A stretch of DNA of 64,000 nt from Bacteroidaceae bacterium (GCA_017645305.1 JAGCPD010000038.1:1-64000); one strand, 5' to 3'; positions 38,411 to 47,712 are shown, numbered from the stretch's first letter. Program-made: numbers and translations. Notes: generated by a model from the sequence alone, not told the origin.

Positions 38411-40075
38411 ATGAAGGCAAATCAAATAATCAAAAACGCGAAAATCTTCACCGCTGACAAGGACAATCCACAAGCATCAGCACTTGTTGTGAAGGATGGT
38501 AAGTTTATCTATGTAGGCGACGAAGCCGGACTCTCGGCATACGAAGGAGAGATCATCGACCTTGGTGGTAAGTTTATCATGCCTGGCATTATCGACAGCC
38601 ATGTGCATGTGACCACAAGCATCGGATTCGCTTATATGGATCCGGGTGAGTATATCGTGTGCTCCAGCAAAAAGGAAGCCCTGGACTTTATGGCGGAAAG
38701 CATCAAGAACAATCCAGGCTTGAAACGTCACAGATTTATTCTGGAGCGTAAATACCTCAATGGGGATGACATCGTCAAAGAAAATCTCGATGCCATCTGT
38801 CCCGATGCCGAACTCTTGATTCTGGAGGGAGAAGGCCACAGCGTTTGGGTGAACTCCAAGATACTTGAAAGGCACGGCATTACCGACGAGACACCCGATC
38901 GCGTGCCTGAACTCAGTTATTATGTACGTAAAGACGGCCATGTGACGGGCAATGCATTCGAGTCGTCGGGTTGGCACATGCTCTTCGATGATTTGGAAGT
39001 AACAGATGAGCAGATCGATGCAGAGCTTTTGCGTTGGATAGATTATTCTGTAAAGGCTGGCGTGACCGTTGTCTTCGACGCAGGTTTTCCTGAGGGCGAT
39101 GCACTCCACGAGCGCATCTATGAACGTCTATACGAGCTGGACAAGCAGGGCAAGCTGCCGGTTTATATCGACGGAAGCATTGCGCTCACCAACCCCAAGA
39201 AGATGAAGGAAGTGGTGGAAGAGGTAAAGCGCTTCCGCCAGAAGTTCGACAGCGAGCACCTGAATGTCCATACCTTTAAGGTATTCATGGATGGTACCTT
39301 GAGAATCGAGACGGCTGCCCAGGTCACTCCCTATATAGATACCAATAAGAGAGGTGCTACCACCTTCTGTAAGGAGGAGGTCGCAGAGGTGATGAAGCTG
39401 CTCAACGAGGCAGGACTGGACTTCCATGCACATAACGTAGGTGAACAGTCTTCCCGCACTGTACTTGACGGTGTAGAACTGGCGAGGAAGGAACTTGGCA
39501 ACAATTTCCGTGTGAAGGTGACCTGTGCGCATCTGGAAATCCAGGATGACGCAGATATGGACCGCTTTGCCAAGTTGGGCGTTACAGCCAATTACACACC
39601 CTGGTGGCATGCCGGATGTACAGGCGGCAATCCATTTGAGGTATGGGCTAGCCTGCTGGGTGAGGAACGCGCTAATAAGATGTACCGCAGCAAGACGATG
39701 TGGAACACCGGTGCCAATGTGACTTTCTCGAGCGACAACATCATCTATGGTGATTTTGCGACCTGGAGTCCCTATCTTGGTATGGAAATCGGCATGACGC
39801 GATATATCAACGAAAAGGTGAAAGCACCTGAAAGGACCAGAGTTGTTGCAGAATACCCATCTCCCAAAGAGAAAATGAGCATTGAGGAAATGATGCTGGG
39901 ATATACCATCAACGGTGCCAAGCAGCTCGGTATCGAAGCCTCCAAGGGCTCTATCGAAGTAGGTAAGGACGCTGACTTCCTGGTATTCGACAACGACCTG
40001 CTGACGGCAGAACATGAGGGCTTCAGCCACAACATGCCGAGTGAGGTGTATATCGGCGGAAAGAAAATGAATTAA
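38411..40075 (+). CDS. YtcJ-like amidohydrolase (Amidohydro_3), second copy
   Basis: A 554-residue enzyme of the same class as the product of 35016-36689, but clearly diverged: IIKNAKIFTADKDNPQASAL, VKDGKFIYVGDEAGLS, the first metal site PGIIDSHVHVTTS, KVFMDGTLRIETAAQVTPYI, and FHAHNVGEQSSRTVLDG and CAHLEIQDDADMDRF. The final Asp is in VTFSSDNIIYGDFATWS. Cytosolic. The two copies may act on different steps or isomers. Antisense frames of up to 374 codons across the gene are shadows. Confidence 0.9.
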   Translation: MKANQIIKNAKIFTADKDNPQASALVVKDGKFIYVGDEAGLSAYEGEIIDLGGKFIMPGIIDSHVHVTTSIGFAYMDPGEYIVCSSKKEALDFMAESIKNNPGLKRHRFILERKYLNGDDIVKENLDAICPDAELLILEGEGHSVWVNSKILERHGITDETPDRVPELSYYVRKDGHVTGNAFESSGWHMLFDDLEVTDEQIDAELLRWIDYSVKAGVTVVFDAGFPEGDALHERIYERLYELDKQGKLPVYIDGSIALTNPKKMKEVVEEVKRFRQKFDSEHLNVHTFKVFMDGTLRIETAAQVTPYIDTNKRGATTFCKEEVAEVMKLLNEAGLDFHAHNVGEQSSRTVLDGVELARKELGNNFRVKVTCAHLEIQDDADMDRFAKLGVTANYTPWWHAGCTGGNPFEVWASLLGEERANKMYRSKTMWNTGANVTFSSDNIIYGDFATWSPYLGMEIGMTRYINEKVKAPERTRVVAEYPSPKEKMSIEEMMLGYTINGAKQLGIEASKGSIEVGKDADFLVFDNDLLTAEHEGFSHNMPSEVYIGGKKMN

Positions 40076-40091
40076 AAACAGGAATAAAATT

Positions 40092-41108
40092 ATGAAAACA
40101 AATAGCGCATATCTCCTTGCTAAAGGATATGAACTGATTGATGGCATCACGGTACCAGTGGGGACATCAAATATAGATTTGGGCGTTGAGGGGAAAGAGC
40201 CCCAAAACGCTGAAAAACTGACAATTGTTGTAGGGAATGAGAAGATAAACATGTATGTTTTCCGCCCATCAAATTACAAAGAGGGTGAGATGACACCGCT
40301 TATCTATTTCATTCACGGCGGTGGCTATCATTTTGGCAATGTGAGCATGGATGAGCCCAAAATACAGGGCGTAGCAGATGGGAGTGGTGCCACGGTTATT
40401 GCTCCTGACTATACACTTTCTCTGAATCCCTCTTACAAATATCCCATGGAACTGGAGCAGGTATATGCAGGACTCCTTTATGCATACGAGCATGCGGATG
40501 AATTAAACGTGGATCCGGATAATTTTGTCATTGAGGGAGAAAGCGCCGGTGGTGGACTGTGTGCACGTCTGGGTCTTTATAACAAGGACAAAGGAAAGGT
40601 TCCCCTGAAGGGCCAGGTGCTGATCTATCCCATGCTAGACTACCGTACCGGCGGTGAAAAGGATATTTACAAGAATGAATTTGTCGGGCATTGTGTTTGG
40701 ACAAAGGAGAATAACGTCTTTGGATGGGGAAAGCTGATCGCAGGCCAGGACAAAGAGCTTACCGATGAGGAAATGATCTATTTCTCACCGGCAGTGGCAA
40801 CCGTTGAGCAGCTGAAAGGATTACCTGAAACTTTCATGATTGTCGGCAGCCTTGATCTTTTCTGCGATGAAGACATGAGCTATGCTCAGAAGCTCATGGA
40901 GGCCGGTATTTTCACAGAGCTCTATGTAGAACCCGGAGTTCCTCACGCATACGAGTACTTGTATTGGACACCTCAGGCACACAGGTTTTTTGAACTGAGA
41001 GACCATGCGACGGCACGGATGCTTGGAGCTGAAAACGATGTAAAAGAATCTGCTGAAGCAAAAGCCTTCAAAGAGTTATTATTAAAGTATAACATTGAAC
41101 AGAAATAA
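40092..41108 (+). CDS. Alpha/beta hydrolase (HSL-type esterase)
   Basis: A 338-residue hydrolase of the hormone-sensitive-lipase family. The oxyanion loop is FIHGGGYHFGNVS (~74-86), the nucleophile elbow EGESAGGGLC (Ser near 155), the Asp lies in IVGSLDLFCDED, and the His in GVPHAYEYLY. No signal peptide. It starts 17 bp after the second amidohydrolase and its 3' end overlaps the start of the MATE gene. The base composition is visibly more A-rich than in the esterase gene upstream, which might point to a separate origin. Confidence 0.9.
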   Translation: MKTNSAYLLAKGYELIDGITVPVGTSNIDLGVEGKEPQNAEKLTIVVGNEKINMYVFRPSNYKEGEMTPLIYFIHGGGYHFGNVSMDEPKIQGVADGSGATVIAPDYTLSLNPSYKYPMELEQVYAGLLYAYEHADELNVDPDNFVIEGESAGGGLCARLGLYNKDKGKVPLKGQVLIYPMLDYRTGGEKDIYKNEFVGHCVWTKENNVFGWGKLIAGQDKELTDEEMIYFSPAVATVEQLKGLPETFMIVGSLDLFCDEDMSYAQKLMEAGIFTELYVEPGVPHAYEYLYWTPQAHRFFELRDHATARMLGAENDVKESAEAKAFKELLLKYNIEQK

Positions 41109-42492
41109 GATCAAAGACAAGGAAAGAGACAGTATAGACTTTGGGAAGTCGAGGATAGAACCTCTGTTTCAGCGCATTTTCTTCCCAACCCTGCTGTCGA
41201 TGGTGTTTGCATCTCTCTTTACGGTTGCAGACGGTATCTTCGTTGGACAGGGTGTGGGAAGCAATGCATTGGCGGCTATCAATATTGTTGCGCCACTGTT
41301 TCTGATTACGACGGGCATTGCGCTGATGTTCGGTTCGGGCATGTCAATCGTGGCAAGCATCCATCTGGCGCAAAACAACAACAAAGCCGCTAACATCATT
41401 ATCACCCAAGCATTCCATGTGGCAACGCTGCTGATGGTCATTGTTGCTATTGCGGTTTATTCCTTCCGCATACCTTTCTTGCGACTTTTGGGATGCAGCG
41501 ATGCGCTATTGCCATTATGTCAGAATTATCTTCTTCCCATTCTTCCCGGCTGCATTTTCATCGTCATCCAGATGATTGGCACCTTCGCCATCAGACTTGA
41601 CGGATCACCAAAATTTGCAGCTTCATTGGAAATTTTTCCCGGCCTGCTGAACATCTTTTTGGACTGGCTGTTTGTATTCCCGATGCAGATGGGTATTGCG
41701 GGTAGCGCCATCGCATCATCGATTAGCTGCGCCGTTGCAGCAGGCATGGTTGTCTGGTACATGTTCTTCCGTGCACGAACCATCAAGTTATGCCGACTAA
41801 AGCTCAGTCTTACCAGCCTTTATCTGACAACACGTAATGTGGGCTATATGGCTCGAAGTGGTTTTTCCTCCATGCTGGGCGAACTGGCCATGTCCATGGT
41901 GTTGCTTACCGGCAACTACGTCTTCATACGAGAGTTGGGCGAAGATGGTGTAGCTGCCTTCAGTGTAGCCTGTTATCTTTATCCTATCGTGTTCATGATC
42001 AACAATGCGGTGGCACAGTCTGCACAGCCCATCATCAGTTTCAATTATGGTGCAGGCAATCGCTACCGTGTGCAAAGAGCCTTCAGGGTTAGCCTCAGCA
42101 CCGCTATCATCTGTGGCGTATTGGTAACAGTGTTTCTCACCTTATGTTCCAAACCACTTGTCAACCTTTTCCTACAGACAGACACTAAAGCATACGAGAT
42201 TGCCATAGGTGGACTACCCCTGTTCGCCTATTCTGCCATATTCTTTGCTATGAATGTTGCCATTATCGGATATTACCAAGCTACCGAGCAAAACACTCGG
42301 GCTACGCTGTGTATGCTGTTCCGAGGTCTGATATTCCTTGTACCGGCATTTATCCTGATGCCTATGTTCATTTTTCCACAAGGCATGTGGCTCGCCGTTC
42401 CTGTTACGGAATGCACAACGCTGGGGGTGCTGCTATTGACAAAAAAAGAATCTAAGGCATGGCTCCGGCCTGGGTACAGACGAAGGCGCTGA
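41095..42492 (+). CDS. MATE family efflux transporter
   Basis: A 465-residue MATE exporter with 12 hydrophobic segments: FFPTLLSMVFASLFTVADGI (TM1), FVGQGVGSNALAAINIVAPL, MSIVASIHLAQNNNKAANII, and in the second half VAQSAQPIISFNYGAGNRYR. The family uses Na+ or H+ to export drugs and metabolites. The start is uncertain: a TTG at 41095 overlaps the previous gene by 14 bp and would give translational coupling; the next ATG (41200) would cut into TM1. As the last gene of the hydrolase operon it may export a product or protect against the substrate. Its 3' end overlaps the convergent sugar kinase gene by 41 bp. Confidence 0.9.
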   Translation: MNRNKIKDKERDSIDFGKSRIEPLFQRIFFPTLLSMVFASLFTVADGIFVGQGVGSNALAAINIVAPLFLITTGIALMFGSGMSIVASIHLAQNNNKAANIIITQAFHVATLLMVIVAIAVYSFRIPFLRLLGCSDALLPLCQNYLLPILPGCIFIVIQMIGTFAIRLDGSPKFAASLEIFPGLLNIFLDWLFVFPMQMGIAGSAIASSISCAVAAGMVVWYMFFRARTIKLCRLKLSLTSLYLTTRNVGYMARSGFSSMLGELAMSMVLLTGNYVFIRELGEDGVAAFSVACYLYPIVFMINNAVAQSAQPIISFNYGAGNRYRVQRAFRVSLSTAIICGVLVTVFLTLCSKPLVNLFLQTDTKAYEIAIGGLPLFAYSAIFFAMNVAIIGYYQATEQNTRATLCMLFRGLIFLVPAFILMPMFIFPQGMWLAVPVTECTTLGVLLLTKKESKAWLRPGYRRRR

Positions 42493-43276
42493 CTTCGACG
42501 GCCTTCTGGTGCGCCTCGCGGATGCTCTTGCCGCTGAGTAGACTCGCCACGAAAGCTCCCGTGAAACTGTCGCCCGCGCCTACGGTATCGACGACCTCTA
42601 CCTTCGGCGTTGGCATGAATGATTCTTCTGCGGGGGTGATGATGTAGCTTCCTTCCGTGCCGCAGGTGAGGACGAGCATCGAGAGCCGGTAGTCGGTGAT
42701 GAGCTGGTGTTTGTCCTTGCCAAGCATCGGGCTGACGATGTCGAGTTCCTCGTCGTTTATCTTGAAGATGTTGCAGTGGCGCAGGGACTCCTCGATGATG
42801 TCGCGGGAATAGAACTGTTGACGCAGGTTGATGTCGAAGACCTTCAGACAGTCGGGGCCTACAGCGTCGAGAAAGCGCAGGATAGTGGCACGGGACTCTG
42901 GACTGCGCTGTGCCAACGAGCCGAAACATACAGCCTTGCATTCTCGGGCGATGGCTTCCATCTCGGGGGTGAAGGGAATGTGGTCCCAGGCTACATGCTG
43001 CTTGATTTCGTACGAGGGGATGCCTCTGTCATCAACCGTGACCTGGACGGTGCCCGTGGGATAATCGACGCGGGGCATCAAGTGCTCGAGGTGTTTCTGG
43101 CGCAGAATGTCAAGTATCTCGTCGCCCAAAGCATCGCGACCCACTGCGCTGATGGCCAGGGCGTCGTAGCCCATGCGACCGGCATGATAGGCGAAGTTGG
43201 CGGGCGCTCCGCCGAGTTTTTTCTCAGTTGGCAAAACGTCCCATAACGCTTCACCGATTCCAACAACATATTTCAT
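42452..43276 (-). CDS. PfkB family carbohydrate kinase (fructokinase-like)
   Basis: A 274-residue kinase from the ATG at 43276 (an ATG at 43285 is 3 codons upstream). The ribokinase fold is clear: MKYVVGIGEALWDVLPTEKK, KLGGAPANFAYHAGRMG (sugar-binding signature 1) and VEVVDTVGAGDSFTGAFVAS (signature 2, with the catalytic Asp and anion hole GAGD). GEALWD and LPTEKKLGG are seen in bacterial fructokinases. It would phosphorylate fructose or a related sugar in the cytosol. Its 3' end overlaps the MATE gene. Confidence 0.92.
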   Translation of the reverse strand: MKYVVGIGEALWDVLPTEKKLGGAPANFAYHAGRMGYDALAISAVGRDALGDEILDILRQKHLEHLMPRVDYPTGTVQVTVDDRGIPSYEIKQHVAWDHIPFTPEMEAIARECKAVCFGSLAQRSPESRATILRFLDAVGPDCLKVFDINLRQQFYSRDIIEESLRHCNIFKINDEELDIVSPMLGKDKHQLITDYRLSMLVLTCGTEGSYIITPAEESFMPTPKVEVVDTVGAGDSFTGAFVASLLSGKSIREAHQKAVEVSAFVCTQAGAMP

Positions 43277-43310
43277 AATTAACAATTAAAAATTAACAAT
43301 TAAGAGTTAA
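43277..43310. repeat. Heptamer tract (CAATTAA type), 5 units
   Basis: TAATTAA, CAATTAA, AAATTAA, CAATTAA, GAGTTAA, directly upstream of the kinase start codon and filling the gap to the GHL10 gene. Confidence 0.9.
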
Positions 43311-43317
43311 AAAAAAT

Positions 43318-45426
43318 CTAAAGTTTCACTTTCTTTACTACGCTTCTGCCACCTGCCATTACCTTGATGATGTAGATGCCGCTGCGGGTGTCGCCTATGT
43401 CAACAGAATCAACGCCGCGATGGTGTGAGATGAGCATTCCCTGCATATTGTAAACAGAGATGTCATCGGCTATCTGGTTGAGGCAAACCCTGCTACCGTC
43501 GAGTGTCATCTCTATCTCAGGCGAAGACATAGCCAGCTCGGCCATTCCTGTGCCATCGTCGGGTGCGGAATAGGAAACGGTGAAGCTCATGGGCTCGGAC
43601 AATGACGCTTCACAGTCTGTTGCAGAGGCCGTCACACGCCAGTAATAGATGCCTTCTTCCCAAGTCTCGTCGGGCGTGGAGAGGATGAAGTGGTCGGGCT
43701 CGGCATACCAGCCAGAGGTAGCCGTGAGCACAAGGTCGGTGAAGCGGCGATTGCGGGAGACCTCGACCGTGTAGCCGTCGGCATCCTCGCTGGCTTCCCA
43801 AACCAGTTCCACTCGGGGACGAAAGACAGCCCCGTCGTCGGGCCATATCAAGATGGGCTTGGGGGCATGCTCGTTTTCGATGTCGTTGGTGAAGCGCGGT
43901 TCATATTCATTACCCGTGCGGTCCAGGATGCATACAGCGAAGTGGTAGCCGCTGAGGAACTCGTCGGGGATGGTTAAGGAATTGGTATAAACCGCACCGA
44001 TGAGATAGTCGGCCAGAATGCCGCCCGTGGTGCTACTGCAGGCCGTTTCGTCCGCCACATCATCGGGAATGGCATAGACCGTATAGCGGACATTCGGTTC
44101 CTCGTCCCAAGAGAGCGTAGTACCGTCGAGGACGAGGTGGTTCACCCGCTGGTGCGGAAAGACATCCTTCCAATCAATGGCAGGTGTGAGCGCCGGATGC
44201 TGGTACCTGTTCTTCTTCAGCCAATCGCCCAGACCCGACACCTTCTTGCCGTCGATGTCGCAAGCGGAATAGTAGATGGCGCCGGGTGCCTTGTTCTCTG
44301 TATAGCGGCGCGAGAGCTGCACTTGCTTGCCCACCTCGAGCCAGTCGGCATTGGTGTTGGACGACTGGAGGAAAGTGAGCGAGTGGCTGGCGTAGTGATG
44401 GCGGTTGAAGTGTTTGGCGACGTATGACCACCACTTCGTCATGGGGCCGAAGGGATTGGTTGCGTGGTCGGTCTTCCAGTAGAGCTGGGGCGAGATGTAG
44501 TCGATGATGCCCGCCTCGAGCCAAGCCACAGGGTCGGAGAAGATGCCGTTGTACTGCCAGTCGCTGGCAACGGGACACTTGTCAATGCCGTGCTTGGCAG
44601 CCACGGCAGCATCGGTACAGGCGGCACCAGCGGGCGATATGCCGAACTTGATGTTGGGGTCTTCCTCCTGAATCATCTCATAGACATCGGCCACCATGCG
44701 GTTCACGTTCTCGCGGCGCCAGTCGGCAAAGCTGAGTGTCGTCCCAGCAGCTTGATAGTCCTCGTAGTCCTCGGCCGTCTCGTTGGTTGGCATTCCGCTG
44801 GGATAGAAATAGTCGTCGAAGATGATACCGTCCACGTCGTAGTTCTCGATGATGTCTCTGCAGACATCCACGATGCGTTCGCGGGTCGCCTCTAACGCGG
44901 GGTTCAGGATGGTGGTCGTGGTGCCGCTGGAGTTCGTATAACTGATGAGCATGTCGTGCGACTTCAGGTAACGGTCCTGCGCCGTGTTCCATCCAGCGGT
45001 TGTCGTAGCCCATCGGTAAGGATTCACCCAGGCATGGCATTCCATCCCGCGCTTGTGACATTCCTCCACAACGAATGCCAGGGGGTCATAGCCAGGACTG
45101 CGCCCACGAGTGCCGCTGACGTAGCTCGACCACGGCTCGTACTTCGACTTGTAGAGGGCATCGGCCATGGGGCGTACCTGAAAATAGACGGCATTCATGT
45201 TAGAGGCCTGCAGGATATCCAGATAGCCTGTCATCTCCTGCTTCTGCTTGTTGCGGATGGCGGCGGTTGTACCCGTCTCGGTAGGCCAGTCAATGCAATA
45301 GACAGTAGCCATCCATGCGCCTCTCACCTCGCGTTTGATGTATTTGTCGGCTCCAAAGGCAGAAAAGGTGAGAAAGAGAAAAATTGAAAGAATGAAAAGG
45401 TGAAGATGTCTGTAGATGAATCGCAT
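43318..45426 (-). CDS. Exported GHL10 (DUF187) glycoside hydrolase-like protein
   Basis: A 702-residue exported protein. A signal peptide (LFILSIFLFLTFSAFG) leads into the GHL10 domain (~30-400): REVRGAWMATVYCIDWPTET, MNAVYFQVRPMADALYKS, GMECHAWVNPYRWA, then DGIIFDDYFYPSGMP and IDYISPQLYWKTDHA. Then follow a fibronectin-like part (~430-640, with YTVEVSRNRRFTDLVL) and a sorting-like tail (ISVYNMQGML ... SGIYIIKVMAGGR). GHL10 proteins are barrel hydrolases thought to cleave peptidoglycan or glycans, exact linkage uncertain. It lies between a sugar kinase and an esterase on the same strand with short gaps. Confidence 0.88.
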   Translation of the reverse strand: MRFIYRHLHLFILSIFLFLTFSAFGADKYIKREVRGAWMATVYCIDWPTETGTTAAIRNKQKQEMTGYLDILQASNMNAVYFQVRPMADALYKSKYEPWSSYVSGTRGRSPGYDPLAFVVEECHKRGMECHAWVNPYRWATTTAGWNTAQDRYLKSHDMLISYTNSSGTTTTILNPALEATRERIVDVCRDIIENYDVDGIIFDDYFYPSGMPTNETAEDYEDYQAAGTTLSFADWRRENVNRMVADVYEMIQEEDPNIKFGISPAGAACTDAAVAAKHGIDKCPVASDWQYNGIFSDPVAWLEAGIIDYISPQLYWKTDHATNPFGPMTKWWSYVAKHFNRHHYASHSLTFLQSSNTNADWLEVGKQVQLSRRYTENKAPGAIYYSACDIDGKKVSGLGDWLKKNRYQHPALTPAIDWKDVFPHQRVNHLVLDGTTLSWDEEPNVRYTVYAIPDDVADETACSSTTGGILADYLIGAVYTNSLTIPDEFLSGYHFAVCILDRTGNEYEPRFTNDIENEHAPKPILIWPDDGAVFRPRVELVWEASEDADGYTVEVSRNRRFTDLVLTATSGWYAEPDHFILSTPDETWEEGIYYWRVTASATDCEASLSEPMSFTVSYSAPDDGTGMAELAMSSPEIEMTLDGSRVCLNQIADDISVYNMQGMLISHHRGVDSVDIGDTRSGIYIIKVMAGGRSVVKKVKL

Positions 45427-45431
45427 CGTAT

Positions 45432-46394
45432 TTATTCTATATATTTACTGAAAAAGGACCAAATTTCTTCGCCCGTGTCGATGTCGTGGTCGAACCAGCT
45501 GTGGGGGCCGTTTATCACTTCGTAGAGCCAGACCTCGCAGCCCGTAGGCCCACCGGTGTATTTGTGCTTGATGATGGAGCGGCCATTGTCTTTGTTGAGA
45601 CCATCGACGTGTTCGACTGTCTCGCGTTCGCACTTGTTCTTGGCAATCCAATAGCCGATGGCAATGGGCACGGACATGTAGGCGCCCCACCCTCCTTTGT
45701 TCTCCAAGTCGCCGTCCCATTCCGAGGTGTGGTCAGCTGTTCCGTGAATCTCGAAGAGCGGCATGGGCTTCGGAGCATCCATCGTGCGGTAAATCCATTC
45801 CATCGTCAGACCTGAGACGGGAGCCACAGCTTTGAAGGTCTTCTGCTTGCTGTAGGCGGTCAGGTAGCACATCTCACCACCGTTGGACATACCTGTCATG
45901 AAGGTGTTCTTGCGGCTCAGGTGGTACTTCTTCTGCACATACTTGGCCAGTTGTTCCATGCCGGCGACTTCATCCATTTTCCATCCCTCTTGGAACGGAT
46001 AGCCGACGTTCCACGACGGCTTGCCCTTGGGGTCTTTCCACCCATGAGGTACGCAGACGGCAAACTTATGCGCCTCCGCAGCCTTATTCATCCACGTCTC
46101 TTTCTTACCTGGGTTGCTGTAGCCATGCAGCACGAACACCAACGGTGCATCCTTTTGTATTCCTTCAGGCATGTACATCCAAAAGCGGCGCATCTGCCCC
46201 TGAATCTTCAGGGAATCCAATACGGGTTCAGCCGCTGCGGCAAACATGCCGCAGAGAAGGAAAGCGGCAAAAGCAGCCCCTACCCGACCTTTTGCCCTCC
46301 GTCGAACATAGTTCTTCCCAATTGCTCCGCTATCAACGGGCAATTGCCCAGGGGGGAGGAGACACGAACTAAGGATATTTAATATTTGTTTCAT
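45432..46394 (-). CDS. Exported esterase (feruloyl-esterase/PHB-depolymerase-like)
   Basis: A 320-residue alpha/beta hydrolase of the LpqC/Esterase_PHB type: LVFVLHGYSNPGKKETWMNK, nucleophile elbow GMSNGGEMCY (Ser near 170), Asp in EIHGTADHTSEWDG and His in INGPHSWFDHD. The signal peptide is odd: MKQILNILSSCLLPPGQLP is followed by a charged stretch and only then by the hydrophobic FAAFLLCGMFAAAAEP. The extra part comes from an 82-bp repeat inserted after the first codons, so the true start may be later, with a signal such as AAFAAFLLCGMFAAA. It would remove acyl or feruloyl groups from plant polysaccharides. Only 5 bp separate it from the GHL10 gene. Confidence 0.88.
   Translation of the reverse strand: MKQILNILSSCLLPPGQLPVDSGAIGKNYVRRRAKGRVGAAFAAFLLCGMFAAAAEPVLDSLKIQGQMRRFWMYMPEGIQKDAPLVFVLHGYSNPGKKETWMNKAAEAHKFAVCVPHGWKDPKGKPSWNVGYPFQEGWKMDEVAGMEQLAKYVQKKYHLSRKNTFMTGMSNGGEMCYLTAYSKQKTFKAVAPVSGLTMEWIYRTMDAPKPMPLFEIHGTADHTSEWDGDLENKGGWGAYMSVPIAIGYWIAKNKCERETVEHVDGLNKDNGRSIIKHKYTGGPTGCEVWLYEVINGPHSWFDHDIDTGEEIWSFFSKYIE
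46277..46358. repeat. 82-bp palindromic repeat, copy 1 (in the esterase signal region)
   Basis: The sequence between CCCC and GGGGGGAGGA is nearly identical to 60164-60249 (opposite orientation). It contains the perfect palindrome GGGCAATTGCCC. Here it lies in the 5' part of the esterase gene. Confidence 0.9.
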
Positions 46395-46554
46395 CCCAAT
46401 ATTAACTATTTAATCGTTTCTTTGATTTTTTATTTCCGCCTGCGCCTGAGCTTTGCGAAGAACAAAAGCGCGATGCAGTCGCAAAATTGCGTTACAAATA
46501 TACACTTAATTATCGGATTACGATGCAGAAAAGAAGGGAAAAGTAGTCAGAAGA

Positions 46555-46586
46555 TTTGATTTTTCCTTCGCTTATTCGTATCTTTG
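46555..46586 (+). promoter_or_regulatory. Promoter for the MmcQ/CAT genes
   Basis: TTTG at 46555-46558, 20-bp spacer, TATCTTTG at 46579-46586; start codon at 46620. Confidence 0.82.
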
Positions 46587-46619
46587 CATGCGTTTTGACA
46601 GAACAAGAGATATTCAGAA

Positions 46620-46997
46620 ATGAACATAGAACAAGTACGGGACTACACCCTCTCACTCTACGGCGTGACAGAAGACCAGCCGTTTGGCGATGACATCATC
46701 ACTTTCCGACTGGAAGAAAAAATATTCGTATGCCTTTGGTTGGGCGGTGGCAAGCATGACATGAAAGATTCTTCCGAGCCACGACTCGCCCTGAAACTGT
46801 CGCCTGAAAGGAATGAAGAACTCAGGGAACAGTTCTCTGCCGTAACGCCAGCCTGGCATTGGAACAAGAAACACTGGAGCGACGTGTATTACGAACTGAT
46901 AGAAGATGCGCTGCTACAGGAATGGATAAGGGAGTCCTACCTGCTCGTGGCATCGAAACTACCTAAAGCAATACGGCAGAAGTATATACAAAGATGA
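46620..46997 (+). CDS. MmcQ/YjbR family protein
   Basis: A 125-residue protein of the MmcQ/YjbR fold (CyaY-like): EQVRDYTLSLYGVTEDQPFG, DIITFRLEEKIFVCLWLGGG, LALKLSPERNEELREQF, and HWNKKHWSDVYYELIEDALL. These proteins are small putative DNA-binding proteins of unknown cellular role. Its stop codon overlaps the next ATG, so it is coupled to the CAT-like gene. Confidence 0.9.
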   Translation: MNIEQVRDYTLSLYGVTEDQPFGDDIITFRLEEKIFVCLWLGGGKHDMKDSSEPRLALKLSPERNEELREQFSAVTPAWHWNKKHWSDVYYELIEDALLQEWIRESYLLVASKLPKAIRQKYIQR

Positions 46998-47617
46998 AAC
47001 AGGAAATCAATCCCAAGGACACCAGTCGGGCATACGCTTTCGAGATGTGGATGAGAGCACCAATGCCGATGGTGACATTCTTCAAAACGCTCGACGTAAC
47101 AAGACTCGTAAGGGTCAGCAAGCAAACGGGAATGAAGTTTAATATGCTGATGTGCTACTGTATCGGCAAAGCAGCAAGCGGCATCAAGGAGTTTTATCTG
47201 CTGCCTGAAGGCGACAAGTTGATGCAATTCGACAGCATTGCCGTGAACACCATCGTTGCAAACAAAGAGGGCGAAGTCAGTTCGTGCGATATTCCTTTCT
47301 GCGAAGAGGTGTCTGCCTTCAACCAGAATTACCTTCAACTCACAAAGCAAGTAGCTGAGACTTGCACCAATCATGACTTGCCTGATAGTATGGTCATCGG
47401 CACATCAGCTTTGGCGCAGTACGACATTGATGGTGCAGTAGGCATGTATAGCGGGATCTTCAACAATCCATTCCTCATTTGGGGCAAGTACAAACGAGGC
47501 TTCTTCAAAACAACACTCACCGTTTCCTTTCAGTTCCATCACACACAGATGGATGGAGCGCACGCCGCTCGATTCTTAGATGCGTTGCAAAAGGAAATTA
47601 AAACGATTAGTTTATGA
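46994..47617 (+). CDS. Chloramphenicol acetyltransferase-like protein
   Basis: A 207-residue trimeric-acetyltransferase family protein. CAT features: PMPMVTFFKTLDVTRLVRVS, GMKFNMLMCYCIGKAAS and the catalytic motif FQFHHTQMDGAHAARFLDAL (HHxxxDG) at the C-terminus. Residues of the chloramphenicol pocket are not all recognisable, so the acceptor may be different. It is coupled by an overlap to the MmcQ gene, and its stop overlaps the ATG of a truncated acetyltransferase gene. A former three-gene operon was probably cut here. Confidence 0.88.
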   Translation: MKQEINPKDTSRAYAFEMWMRAPMPMVTFFKTLDVTRLVRVSKQTGMKFNMLMCYCIGKAASGIKEFYLLPEGDKLMQFDSIAVNTIVANKEGEVSSCDIPFCEEVSAFNQNYLQLTKQVAETCTNHDLPDSMVIGTSALAQYDIDGAVGMYSGIFNNPFLIWGKYKRGFFKTTLTVSFQFHHTQMDGAHAARFLDALQKEIKTISL

Positions 47618-47712
47618 AAATCGAATTAGCAACTATACAGGATGTGCCTGAACTTCAGGAGTTACACTATTTCTTAAAGACTTTTCTGCCATCCATGATA
47701 ATTAGGCCATGA
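47614..47712 (+). pseudogene. 5' remnant of a GNAT acetyltransferase gene
   Basis: The ATG overlaps the CAT-like stop (ATGA). The first ~17 codons, MKIELATIQDVPELQEL, look like the opening strand and helix of a GNAT protein. Then the frame runs into the 3' end of the convergent DUF6055 gene and stops. The remainder of the gene is missing, so a deletion or insertion joined the two loci at about 47,665. Confidence 0.65.

Noticed and set aside
39128..40252. 374-codon minus-strand frame across the second amidohydrolase
   Set aside because: Antisense to an unmistakable enzyme and crosses into the next gene; no promoter or domain.
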